Source: Gammaproteobacteria bacterium (GTDB lineage Bacteria > Pseudomonadota > Gammaproteobacteria > Steroidobacterales > Steroidobacteraceae). Taken from it: a stretch of 14,304 nucleotides of DNA. The notes beneath the pieces are model-generated. The model was given only the letters and a program-made list of their open reading frames with translations. It did not search any database and was not told the DNA's origin. The translations under genes were made by a program, and so were the position numbers. The stretch covers positions 1-14,304 of the forward strand of contig JASHTN010000416.1 of assembly GCA_030040525.1 (NCBI GenBank), given 5' to 3'. Positions 5,469 through 12,790 of this stretch are shown here, piece after piece (the stretch's first letter is position 1; every line of letters begins with the position of its first letter).

Positions 5469-6539
5469 CTACGCCTGCTCCCCCTGCCGCGCGAGCGCCC
5501 AGGCGACATGCTCACGCACCAGCGGCGAGGCGTCGGCGCGCCGTGCCACGAGTGCCGCCCGGACCTCATCCGAGCGCGGCGCGTTGCCGAGAGCCACGGC
5601 GATGTTGCGCGACCAGCGCTCGAAGCCGATGCGGTAGATCGCCGATCCCCGCATGCGTTCGTCGAACTCGCGTTCCGTCCAGCGGAACAGCGCCGGCAGG
5701 GCGGGTGCGTCGAGCGCGTGTCGGACCTTGAAGTCCGGGTGGCTGGCGCTGTGGGCGAACTTGTTCCAGGGACACACCAGCTGGCAGTCGTCGCAGCCGT
5801 AGATGCGGTTGCCGATCGCCTCGCGCAGCTCCACGGGGATCTCGCCCGGGTGCTCGATCGTGAGGTAGGAGATGCAGCGCCGGGCATCGAGCCGGTAGGG
5901 CGCGACGATCGCCGCCGTCGGGCAGGCCGGAATGCAGGCCCGGCAGCTGCCGCAGTGAGCGCTGGCGGGCGCGTCGGGCGGCAGCGGCAGGTCGGTGAGG
6001 ATCTCGCCGAGGAAGAACCACGAGCCCGCATCGCGCGCCAGAAGGTTGGTGTGCTTGCCGATCCAGCCGAGCCCGGCGTCGCGCGCCAGCGCCTTCTCCA
6101 GCACCGGTGCGGTGTCGACACAGACTCGATAGCCGAACGGGCCGATGCGCCGCCCGAGCTCGCGCGCCAGCCGCTCGAGCGCGCGGCGCATGACCTTGTG
6201 ATAATCGCGCCCGAGCGCGTAGCGCGACACATAGCCGAGGCGCCCGTCGGCCAGCACCTGTCCGGCCGGACGCGCGGCGGCGGGCCAGTAGTCCATGCGC
6301 ACACTCACGACCCGCAGCGCGCCGGGCACGAGCTCCGCGGGACGGGCGCGCTTCAGGCCGTGACGCTGCATGTAGTGCATCTCGCCGTGGAAGCCGTCGG
6401 CGAGCCACCTGACGAGATGGCGCTCATCCTCCGGGATGTCGAGGCGCGCCACGCCGAGCGCGTCGAAGCCGAGCGCGCGGGCGGCGGCCAACAACTCGTG
6501 TTTCACCGCGGGCAGGTCGATTGCGCTCCGGTCCTTCAT
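5469..6539 (-). CDS. queG: Epoxyqueuosine reductase
   Basis: QueG reduces epoxyqueuosine to queuosine at position 34 of tRNAs with GUN anticodons (Asp, Asn, His, Tyr), using a cobalamin cofactor and two [4Fe-4S] clusters. The 356-aa protein has the conserved 'VDTAPVLEKALARDAGLGWIG' region starting near residue 141, whose Asp142 is the likely catalytic acid. A first cluster motif is C196-x2-C199-x2-C202-x3-C206-P. The second set is Cys222 and 'CDDCQLVCP' (249-257). A C-terminal HEAT-like tail includes 'NIAVALGN'. The ATG at 6539 (minus) has GGCGGAG just upstream. It is divergent from nnr with only 32 bp between the start codons, the same arrangement as E. coli queG and nnr. Confidence 0.96.
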   Translation of the reverse strand: MKDRSAIDLPAVKHELLAAARALGFDALGVARLDIPEDERHLVRWLADGFHGEMHYMQRHGLKRARPAELVPGALRVVSVRMDYWPAAARPAGQVLADGRLGYVSRYALGRDYHKVMRRALERLARELGRRIGPFGYRVCVDTAPVLEKALARDAGLGWIGKHTNLLARDAGSWFFLGEILTDLPLPPDAPASAHCGSCRACIPACPTAAIVAPYRLDARRCISYLTIEHPGEIPVELREAIGNRIYGCDDCQLVCPWNKFAHSASHPDFKVRHALDAPALPALFRWTEREFDERMRGSAIYRIGFERWSRNIAVALGNAPRSDEVRAALVARRADASPLVREHVAWALARQGEQA

Positions 6540-6557
6540 GGCTCCGCCACGCCGCCC

Positions 6558-6565
6558 AGTATAAT
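6558..6565. promoter_or_regulatory. overlapping divergent -10 elements between queG and nnr
   Basis: The 8-bp sequence AGTATAAT serves both directions. On the plus strand TATAAT (6560-6565) is a perfect -10 ending 6 bp before the nnr ATG. On the minus strand TATACT (6563-6558) is a 5-of-6 -10 whose predicted start would give queG a leader of about 12 nt. The -35 candidates are poor; for the plus strand TTCATG (6535-6540) lies 19 bp away. It is the only AT-rich patch in the gap between the two genes, so the assignment is reasonable although the -35s are weak. Confidence 0.6.
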
Positions 6566-6571
6566 GAGCCG

Positions 6572-8050
6572 ATGGCGCTGCCGATCGCCCTGTACTCGAC
6601 CGCCCAGGTACGCGCGCTGGATGCGCACGCCATCGAGGCGCTCGGAATTCCGGGCTACACGCTCATGAAGCGCGCCGGTGAGGCGGCGCTGCGCGCCCTG
6701 CGCACGCGCTGGCCCATGGCGCACCGCATCGTCGTCGTCTGCGGCGGCGGCAATAACGGCGGCGACGGCTACGTGTTGGCGCGGTTCGCGCAGGCCGCGG
6801 GGCTCACGGTGACGGTGGCGGCGGCGAGCGCGCCGCAGCAGCTGCACGGCGACGCGCGGCGCGCCTACGAGGACCTGCGCGTCAGCGATGGGCGCGTGCA
6901 GCCGTTTGCGCCGGCGCTGCTCTCCCAGGGCGAGGTGCTCGTCGATGCGCTGCTCGGCACCGGGCTGCGCGACGGCGTGCGCGCCGACACCGCCCGCGTG
7001 ATCCGTGCCGTCAACGCCGCCGAGCGGCCGGTGTTCGCGCTCGATGTCCCTTCGGGGCTCGACAGCGACGCCGGGGTGGCGCTCGGTGAGACGGTCCGCG
7101 CGGATGTCACCATCACGTTCGTCGGACTGAAAACGGGACTCTTCGTCGGCGACGGACCGGAATACTGCGGCACGGTGGTGTTCGACGACCTCGAGCTGGC
7201 CGCGCCGCCCACGCCGCAGTTCGCACCGCGCCTGACGCGTATCGTCGAGGCGGAGATCCACCAGGCGCTGCCGCAGCGGGCGCGCGCGGCGCACAAGGGC
7301 GACTTCGGGCGCGTGCTCATCGTCGGCGGCGGCAGCGGCATGCCGGGCGCTGCGCGCCTGGCGGGTGAGGCCTGTCTGCGCGTCGGGGCGGGGCTCACCA
7401 CGGTGGCGGTGGCGCCCGAGAATGTCGCCGCGATCGTTGCCGGCCGGCCCGAGCTCATCTGCGTGGCGCTCACCGGGGAGGCCGCGCTTGCCGAGGCGCT
7501 GTCGCGAGCGGAAGTGGTCGCCGTGGGCCCCGGACTCGGACGTGATCCCTGGGCGCGCAGCGCGCTGCGACAGGTGCTCGGGTCGGACAAGCCGCTGGTG
7601 GTCGATGCGGACGCCCTCAACCTGCTGGCCGAAAGCGCCAGCGCGCCGCGAGACGACTGGATCCTCACGCCGCACCCCGGGGAGGCGGGCCGGCTCCTCG
7701 GTGTGAGCACGCAGGACATCCAGCGCGAGCGTCTCGCATCTCTCGGTCGGCTCGTCGATCGTTATCGCGGCACCATTGTGCTCAAGGGTGCCGGCACGCT
7801 CGTCGGTGCTCCCGGTCGTACGCCGGGGCTGTGCGAGCGCGGCAATCCCGGCATGGCGAGCGCCGGCATGGGTGATGTGCTCACCGGGGCCATTGCCGGG
7901 ATCCTTGCGCAGTGCCGCGACCCCTGGGCGGCAGCGCGGGTCGGCGTGCTGGTGCACGCCATGGCGGGCGATGCCGCAGCGCGCGCCGGCGAGCGCGGAC
8001 TGCTGGCGGGGGACGTGGCGCGCGAGCTGCACCACTTCGTGAACCTCTGA
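6572..8050 (+). CDS. nnr: Bifunctional NAD(P)HX epimerase / ADP-dependent NAD(P)HX dehydratase
   Basis: This metabolite-repair enzyme restores damaged, hydrated NADH and NADPH. The N-terminal YjeF domain epimerises R-NAD(P)HX to S-NAD(P)HX, and the C-terminal ribokinase-like domain dehydrates S-NAD(P)HX with ADP. Epimerase motifs are 'GGGNNGGDG' (58-66), 'DALLGTGL' (125-132) and 'ALDVPSGLDSDAG' (156-168). Dehydratase motifs are 'KGDFGRVLIVGGG' (242-254), 'VAVGPGLG' (316-323), 'VDADALNLL' (344-352), 'LTPHPGE' (365-371) and 'GMGDVLTG' (432-439). At 492 aa it is of normal fused length. ATG at 6572 is preferred over an in-frame GTG at 6521, which lies inside queG and upstream of the -10. tsaE follows after 41 bp, as in the E. 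coli order. Confidence 0.96.
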   Translation: MALPIALYSTAQVRALDAHAIEALGIPGYTLMKRAGEAALRALRTRWPMAHRIVVVCGGGNNGGDGYVLARFAQAAGLTVTVAAASAPQQLHGDARRAYEDLRVSDGRVQPFAPALLSQGEVLVDALLGTGLRDGVRADTARVIRAVNAAERPVFALDVPSGLDSDAGVALGETVRADVTITFVGLKTGLFVGDGPEYCGTVVFDDLELAAPPTPQFAPRLTRIVEAEIHQALPQRARAAHKGDFGRVLIVGGGSGMPGAARLAGEACLRVGAGLTTVAVAPENVAAIVAGRPELICVALTGEAALAEALSRAEVVAVGPGLGRDPWARSALRQVLGSDKPLVVDADALNLLAESASAPRDDWILTPHPGEAGRLLGVSTQDIQRERLASLGRLVDRYRGTIVLKGAGTLVGAPGRTPGLCERGNPGMASAGMGDVLTGAIAGILAQCRDPWAAARVGVLVHAMAGDAAARAGERGLLAGDVARELHHFVNL

Positions 8051-8091
8051 GCGATGGCCTCATGCGCCGACTGGCGCGCAGCGACCCCTGA

Positions 8092-8571
8092 ATGCGTACT
8101 CACACTAACCACGCGCAGGACACCGAGGACTTCGGCTGGCAACTCGCCTGCGCACGCCCGGAGGCGGATACGGCGCTTGCAGTCGTCTATCTCACCGGTG
8201 AGCTGGGCGCGGGCAAGACCACCTTCGCGCGCGGCTTCCTGCGCGCCCTGGGTGTCGCGGACGCAATCCCGAGCCCCACTTACACGCTGCTCGAGATCTA
8301 TTCGGCAGGGGCGGTGACGGGTGTGCACCTCGATCTCTACCGCGTGGCCGTGCCACGTGAGCTCGAATCCCTCGGCCTGCGCGAGTGGGCGCGGCCCGGG
8401 TGTGTCTGGCTCATCGAGTGGCCCGAGCGCGGCACGGGATGGCTGCCGCCCCCGGACCTCACGGCGGCGTTCTCCGCCGGCACCCACGGGCACGAGATCG
8501 AGGTCTCGGCGGGGTCCGCGCCGGGGGCTGCCTGGCTCGAAGCACTCACGGGCGAGCCGCCGGCGAGTTGA
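8092..8571 (+). CDS. tsaE: tRNA threonylcarbamoyladenosine biosynthesis ATPase TsaE
   Basis: TsaE is the P-loop ATPase that works with TsaB and TsaD to make t6A at position 37 of tRNAs reading ANN codons. The 159-aa protein has 'GELGAGKTTFARG' (36-48, Walker A), 'SPTYTL' (61-66), 'HLDLYR' (79-84) and 'WLIEWPER' (106-113), all typical of the family. The ATG at 8092 directly follows an in-frame TGA (8089-8091), so it is the earliest possible start. The N-terminal 'DTEDFGWQLA' matches the usual family opening. There is no Shine-Dalgarno sequence. Its stop codon overlaps the -35 of the amiB promoter, and the nnr-tsaE-amiB order matches E. coli. Confidence 0.95.
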   Translation: MRTHTNHAQDTEDFGWQLACARPEADTALAVVYLTGELGAGKTTFARGFLRALGVADAIPSPTYTLLEIYSAGAVTGVHLDLYRVAVPRELESLGLREWARPGCVWLIEWPERGTGWLPPPDLTAAFSAGTHGHEIEVSAGSAPGAAWLEALTGEPPAS

Positions 8572-8596
8572 AAGTCGCACCCGAACCCCGTAGATT
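8568..8596 (+). promoter_or_regulatory. sigma70-type promoter for amiB
   Basis: TTGAAA (8568-8573), exactly 17 bp, then TAGATT (8591-8596): 5 of 6 and 4 of 6 matches with ideal spacing. The -35 overlaps the tsaE TGA. The patch after it (ACATAACAATTTAG) is the most AT-rich of this part of the window. A start near 8603 would give amiB a leader of about 20 nt. Confidence 0.65.
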
Positions 8597-8622
8597 ACAT
8601 AACAATTTAGACCGCGAACCTC

Positions 8623-9861
8623 ATGATTGGAAAGGTATTTCGCGAAGCGACCGCCGGGTGCCTGCTCACCCTGGGCCTGACGTCCGCAGCGTTCGCGGGC
8701 GAATTGCGCTCCCTGGCGCTCACGGCGACAGACGATTCCGCCCAGCTCACGCTCGATCTCACCGACATCACGGCTGCGAGGCTCTTCACGCTCGGCGGCC
8801 CGGATCGCGCCGTCATCGACCTTCCCCACACGCACCTCGCGAGCGGTGTGCGTGCCCCTGAAGCTGCGGGCATCGTCACCGCCGTGCGCATCGGGGAGCG
8901 TCCCGGGGGGACGCTGCGGCTGGTGGTGCAGACGAGAGCGGCGTTGCCGGCGCGCAGCCGCTGGGGCGGGGGTGAGTCAGGACGTCTGCTGGTCGTGAGC
9001 CTCGGCGAGGGCGCGACTGCGCCGCCGCTCGCCGACCTGCAACCCCAAGCGCTGCGGCTCGCACACGCCCCCGGAGACGGCGACCGTGACGTGATCATCG
9101 CGGTCGACGCCGGGCACGGCGGGGACGACCCCGGCGCTACCGGTCACGGCGGCACGCGTGAGAAGGATGTGACGCTCGCGATTGCTCGGGCGCTGGCCGC
9201 CCGCATCGACGCCGAGCCCGGCATGCACGCCGTGCTGACACGCAACCGGGATGAGTTCGTGCCGCTCGAGGAGCGCATCCGGCGCGCGCGCGTCGCGCAC
9301 GCCGACATGTTCATCTCGGTGCACGCGGATTCGATCGCCGACCGCAGTATCTCGGGAGCCTCGGTCTATATCCTTTCGACGCACGGCGCCTCGAGCGAAG
9401 CCGCACGCGTGCTCGCGGACGAGCAGAACGCCGCGGATCTCATGGGCGGCGTGCATCTCGCCGAGGAGGGAGCGCTCGCTCCCGTGCTGCTGGATGCCGC
9501 GCAGCAGGAGACCATCGGGGTGAGTGCCGCGGCCGCCGAGCGCGTCGTGAGTGCGCTCGAGAGCGTCGGCGAGGTGCGCAAGGCGCAGGTTCAGCACGCC
9601 GGCTTCGTGGTGCTGAAATCGCCTGCGATTCCCTCCATGCTCATCGAGACTGCCTACATCTCCAACCCGACGGAGGAGCGGCGGCTGCGCAACCCGAGTC
9701 AGCAGCAGCGGCTGGCGGAGGCGATCTGCGGGGGGGTACGCGCCTTCTTTCTGGAGAATCCGCCGGACGGAACCCGCTTCAAGCAGGAGCACCGCCTGGC
9801 GAGCGCCACGAGCGCGACTGCCGCCGCCGCACCCGTCGCCGCCTCGGCCACCACGCGCTGA
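8623..9861 (+). CDS. amiB: N-acetylmuramoyl-L-alanine amidase, AmiB/AmiC type, AMIN + Amidase_3
   Basis: This is a periplasmic zinc amidase that cuts the stem peptide from MurNAc to split septal peptidoglycan during daughter-cell separation. A signal peptide (about 1-25, ending 'TSAAFA') looks Sec-type, without twin Arg. An AMIN domain follows at about 27-130. Amidase_3 occupies about 157-378 with zinc ligands His165 ('DAGHGG'), Glu180 ('TREKDV') and His234 ('SVHAD') and catalytic Glu342 ('IETAYISN'). The segment at about 260-325 ('LADEQNAADLMGG' onward) is the regulatory helix region of EnvC/NlpD-activated amidases. The protein ends at 412 aa with an Ala-rich tail and no LysM, unlike E. coli AmiB. 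The symbol follows its place between tsaE and mutL; AmiC-like domain content is the alternative. Confidence 0.93.
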   Translation: MIGKVFREATAGCLLTLGLTSAAFAGELRSLALTATDDSAQLTLDLTDITAARLFTLGGPDRAVIDLPHTHLASGVRAPEAAGIVTAVRIGERPGGTLRLVVQTRAALPARSRWGGGESGRLLVVSLGEGATAPPLADLQPQALRLAHAPGDGDRDVIIAVDAGHGGDDPGATGHGGTREKDVTLAIARALAARIDAEPGMHAVLTRNRDEFVPLEERIRRARVAHADMFISVHADSIADRSISGASVYILSTHGASSEAARVLADEQNAADLMGGVHLAEEGALAPVLLDAAQQETIGVSAAAAERVVSALESVGEVRKAQVQHAGFVVLKSPAIPSMLIETAYISNPTEERRLRNPSQQQRLAEAICGGVRAFFLENPPDGTRFKQEHRLASATSATAAAAPVAASATTR

Positions 9862-9871
9862 GAGGCCCAGG

Positions 9872-9907
9872 TCCGGTCGCGGCCCCGGCCGATTCCCCGC
9901 GACCGGA
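9872..9907. repeat. perfect 11-bp inverted repeat in the amiB-mutL gap
   Basis: TCCGGTCGCGG (9872-9882) and CCGCGACCGGA (9897-9907) are exact reverse complements separated by 14 bp, starting 11 bp after the amiB stop. As RNA this is a strong GC-rich hairpin. No T-run follows (the next bases are TCGCCTG), so it is not a classical intrinsic terminator. It could attenuate read-through, protect the amiB 3' end, or be an operator. Confidence 0.6.
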
Positions 9908-9914
9908 TCGCCTG

Positions 9915-9920
9915 TACACT
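9915..9920 (+). promoter_or_regulatory. candidate mutL -10 element
   Basis: TACACT, a 4-of-6 match to TATAAT, lies 48 bp before the mutL ATG and 7 bp after the inverted repeat. No convincing -35 sits 16-18 bp upstream, where the right arm of the repeat begins. Weak; listed because the same hexamer occurs just before panB. Confidence 0.25.
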
Positions 9921-9968
9921 GCGCAGCCGGGGCGCCGCCCGGCGCGTGCACCCGTTGCGATCCAGACC

Positions 9969-11780
9969 ATGCCGATCCGCGTTCTTTCCGGTGAACTCGT
10001 CGATCAGATTGCCGCCGGCGAGGTGATCGAGCGGCCCGCCTCCATCGTCAAGGAGCTCATCGAGAACAGCCTGGACGCCGGCGCGCAGCGCATCGACATC
10101 GACGTCGAGCGCGGCGGCGTCGGCCTGGTACGCGTGCGCGACGATGGCTGCGGTATCGCGGCCGCGGAGCTGTCGCTGGCGACCGCGCGGCACGCGACCA
10201 GCAAGATTGCCTCGCTCGCGGACCTCGAGGCCGTCGCGACGCTCGGCTTCCGCGGCGAGGCGCTGCCTTCGATCGGCTCAGTGGCGCGACTGCGCATCGT
10301 CTCGCGCACCGCGGACGCGGAGCAGGGCGCGGAGATCGCGGTCGAGGGCGGGGCGGTCACCTCGGGGCGACCGGCCGCGCACCCACCCGGGACGACCGTC
10401 GAGGTCCGTGAGCTCTTCTTCAATGTGCCGGCACGCCGCAAGTTCGTGCGCAGCGATGCGACCGAGCTCATGCATATCGCGCGGCTGGTCGAGCGGCTTG
10501 CCCTGTCGCGGTTCGATGTGAGCTTCCGGCTGCGTCACGGGGCGCGCGTGCTGCTCGAAGCGCCGGCGGTGGCGGAGCCGGGCGAGGAGCTGATGCGGCT
10601 CGCCGCGGTGCTTGGCCGGGAGTTCCCCGCCGGCACGCTTGCGCTCCGGGCGGCCGCCGGCCCGCTCCTGCTGTCGGGCTGGGTGGGGCTGCCGACGCGC
10701 TCGCGGGCACAGCCGGACCAGCAGTTCTGGTTCGTCAACGGCCGCAGCGTGCGCGACCGGCTGCTCATGAACGCCGTGCGGCTCGCCTACCGCGACGTTC
10801 TCTACCACGGGCGGCACGCCGCTTACGTCCTGTACCTGACGCTCGATCCGAAGCTGGTCGATGTGAATGCGCACCCGGCAAAGCTCGAGGTGCGCTTTCG
10901 CGACAGCCGCCAGATCCATGACTTCGTCTTCCGCGCCGTGGAGCGGGCGCTCGCCGCCACGAAGCCCAATCTGGCGGCCGCCGCCGCGGCCGCTGCCGGC
11001 ACCGCTCCGCCTGGCCCCGCCGCGCAGAGCCACCCAGCACCGGAGCCGACGGCGCCGGGGCTGCTTCTTTACATGCCGACACGCGACCCCTGGGCGCTCG
11101 CGGCCACGGTGAGCGAATCGGCCGCAGTCACGCAATCGCCCTTCGGGCGAGGCGCGCCCCCGACGGATGCGGCGCGGCCCGCCGCCGGCGACGAGCAGCA
11201 GCCGCTCGGCACCGCGCTCGCGCAGCTGCACGGGGTGTACATCCTCGCGCAGAACCGCGACGGGCTCGTGCTGGTCGACATGCATGCCGCGCACGAGCGG
11301 GTGCTGTACGAGAGGCTCAAGGCGCAGGCGGCAGCCAGCGCCCCGGTATCCCAGCATCTTCTCGAGCCGCTGGTCATCGAGCTCAAGGCCCATGAGCTCG
11401 CTGCGCTCCTGGCGCAACGCCAGGAGTGGGAGGCCGCGGGCTTCGAGCTCGACGCGCTCGGACCCGAGCGCCTCGCCGTCCGCCGGGTACCGGCCGCGCT
11501 CGATGCCAGTGATGTCGGCGAGGTGGTCGGCGCCCTGGTGCGCGATCTGACCCTCGACGCCGACACTCACCACCTCGAGAAGTCCGCCGACCGCTTCCTC
11601 GGGACGCTGGCGTGTCGCACTGCGATCCACGCGCACCGCCGCCTCACACTTGCGGAGATGAATGCGCTGCTGCGGCAGATGGAGGCGACCGAGCGCGCCA
11701 ACCAGTGCAACCACGGGCGGCCCACCTGGACACGCCTGTCGTTGCAGCAGCTCGACCAGCTGTTTCTCAGAGGGCGCTGA
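9969..11780 (+). CDS. mutL: DNA mismatch repair protein MutL, endonuclease-type
   Basis: MutL links mismatch recognition by MutS to strand removal. The N-terminal GHKL ATPase is intact: 'KELIENSLDAGA' (28-39) with Glu29 and Asn33, 'DDGCGI' (58-63), 'GFRGEAL' (93-99) and 'VDVNAHPAKLEVRF' at about 296-309. An Ala/Pro-rich linker covers about 330-410. The C-terminal dimerisation domain holds 'DMHAAHERVLYE' (about 437-448), the DQHAxxExxxxE metal motif. 'ACR', 'QCNHGRP' and a terminal 'FLRGR' also belong to the nuclease-type set. E. coli MutL lacks this motif set, so this protein probably nicks DNA itself. At 603 aa it is of normal length. The ATG at 9969 starts the conserved 'PIRVLSGELVDQIAAGEVIERP' block. 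miaA starts one base after its stop. Confidence 0.97.
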   Translation: MPIRVLSGELVDQIAAGEVIERPASIVKELIENSLDAGAQRIDIDVERGGVGLVRVRDDGCGIAAAELSLATARHATSKIASLADLEAVATLGFRGEALPSIGSVARLRIVSRTADAEQGAEIAVEGGAVTSGRPAAHPPGTTVEVRELFFNVPARRKFVRSDATELMHIARLVERLALSRFDVSFRLRHGARVLLEAPAVAEPGEELMRLAAVLGREFPAGTLALRAAAGPLLLSGWVGLPTRSRAQPDQQFWFVNGRSVRDRLLMNAVRLAYRDVLYHGRHAAYVLYLTLDPKLVDVNAHPAKLEVRFRDSRQIHDFVFRAVERALAATKPNLAAAAAAAAGTAPPGPAAQSHPAPEPTAPGLLLYMPTRDPWALAATVSESAAVTQSPFGRGAPPTDAARPAAGDEQQPLGTALAQLHGVYILAQNRDGLVLVDMHAAHERVLYERLKAQAAASAPVSQHLLEPLVIELKAHELAALLAQRQEWEAAGFELDALGPERLAVRRVPAALDASDVGEVVGALVRDLTLDADTHHLEKSADRFLGTLACRTAIHAHRRLTLAEMNALLRQMEATERANQCNHGRPTWTRLSLQQLDQLFLRGR

Positions 11781-11781
11781 G

Positions 11782-12768
11782 GTGGCCGATGCTTCCCGCC
11801 CGGGCGCCTCGCCAAGCGCGCCCGCCGCCGCTGACGCCCTGCCGGTGTTCCTGCTGACCGGACCCACTGCGGCGGGCAAGACCGACTGGGCGGTGCGAGT
11901 GGCGCAGGCCGCGCCGGTGGAGCTCGTCAGCGTGGATTCGGCGCTCGTCTACCGCGGGCTGGACATCGGCACCGCCAAGCCCTCCCGCACGGTGCGCGCG
12001 CGCATTCCGCATCACCTGATCGACATCTGCGACGCGGCCGAGAGCTATTCCGCGGGTCGCTTCGTCGGCGACGCGCTGCGCGCCATCGGCGAGATTCACG
12101 CGCGGCGCCGGGTGCCGCTCCTGGTCGGGGGGACGATGCTGTACGTGCGCGCGCTGCTGCATGGGCTCGCGCCTCTGCCGGCGGCTGCTCCGCAACTGCG
12201 GTGCGAGCTCGACGCACGGGCCGCCGCATGTGGCTGGCCCGCGCTGCACGCCGAACTTGCGCGGCTCGACCCGGAGGCCGCCGCGCGCATCGCGCCCCAC
12301 GACCGGCAGCGGATCCAGCGGGCGCTCGAAGTCTGCTACACCACCGGTCAGCCGATCTCACGGTTGCAGCGCGCGACCGTGAGCCCGCTGTCCGGCTGGC
12401 GGGTGCGGCACTTCATGCTCGCGCCGCACGGCCGGGCGACGCTGCACGCGCGCATCGCCCAGCGCTTCGACGCGATGATGGCCGAGGGGTTTCTCGACGA
12501 AGTGACAGCCCTGCGCGACCGCGGCGATCTGACCGCCCGGCATGCCTCGATGCGCGCGGTAGGCTACCGGCAGCTCTGGGCGCACCTCGAGGGTCGGCTC
12601 AGCCTCGAGGAGGCCGGCCGCCGGGCGGTTGCCGCGACGCGGCAGCTGGCCAAACGGCAGCTCACCTGGATGCGCGCCGAACGGCAGGGCGAGTGGCTGG
12701 ATCCGCAGGCTGGCCCGGCGTCGTTGAATCGAGACATATTGCAGGCGCGGGCCCTGCTTGGGTTCTGA
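11782..12768 (+). CDS. miaA: tRNA dimethylallyltransferase
   Basis: MiaA adds a dimethylallyl group from DMAPP to N6 of A37 in tRNAs reading UNN codons. It has 'LLTGPTAAGKT' (24-34, P-loop), 'DSALVYRGLDIGTAKP' (52-67) with the likely catalytic Asp52, 'HHLID' (77-81), 'LLVGGTMLYVRAL' (113-125) and 'RQRIQRALEV' further on. It ends with 'RQLAKRQLTWMR', normal for the family. The GTG at 11782 is preferred: AGAGGG (11769-11774) lies at good spacing and the resulting 328 aa fits. It comes one base after the mutL stop, which suggests coupled translation. A longer frame reaching 11662 only runs into mutL. The first 20 residues are Ala/Pro-rich and less conserved, so a GTG at codon 22 cannot be fully ruled out. 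Confidence 0.95.
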   Translation: MADASRPGASPSAPAAADALPVFLLTGPTAAGKTDWAVRVAQAAPVELVSVDSALVYRGLDIGTAKPSRTVRARIPHHLIDICDAAESYSAGRFVGDALRAIGEIHARRRVPLLVGGTMLYVRALLHGLAPLPAAAPQLRCELDARAAACGWPALHAELARLDPEAAARIAPHDRQRIQRALEVCYTTGQPISRLQRATVSPLSGWRVRHFMLAPHGRATLHARIAQRFDAMMAEGFLDEVTALRDRGDLTARHASMRAVGYRQLWAHLEGRLSLEEAGRRAVAATRQLAKRQLTWMRAERQGEWLDPQAGPASLNRDILQARALLGF

Positions 12769-12781
12769 GGGACATAAAGCA

Positions 12782-12790
12782 TGTTAAGAT
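12782..12790 (+). promoter_or_regulatory. candidate extended -10 promoter of hfq
   Basis: TGTTAAGAT (12782-12790) reads as an extended -10 (TG-n-TAAGAT, 4 of 6). It lies 14 bp after the miaA stop in an unusually AT-rich patch (ACATAAAGCATGTTAAGATTG). The best -35 is TTCTGA (12763-12768), 16 bp before the -10, only 3 of 6. A start near 12797 would give hfq a leader of about 120 nt. hfq in E. coli is known to have several promoters inside or after miaA, which makes a promoter here plausible. Confidence 0.4.

Noticed and set aside
6521..6571. GTG start at 6521 extending nnr by 17 residues
   Set aside because: It would begin inside queG and upstream of the TATAAT; the added residues do not resemble the family N-terminus.
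6536..8035. 499-codon minus-strand frame opposite nnr
   Set aside because: Shadow of nnr; the plus-strand protein has all NAD(P)HX epimerase and dehydratase motifs.
9862..9968. A frameshifted LysM domain after the amiB stop
   Set aside because: Reading the 107 bp in other frames gives no LysM-like sequence and the gap is too short for the domain.
11662..11781. miaA extension into the 3' end of mutL
   Set aside because: The extra residues are mutL DNA read in another frame; GTG 11782 has a ribosome site and the right length.
10278..11879. 533-codon minus-strand frame opposite mutL
   Set aside because: Shadow frame with low-complexity Arg/Gly/Gln sequence; mutL on the plus strand is intact.
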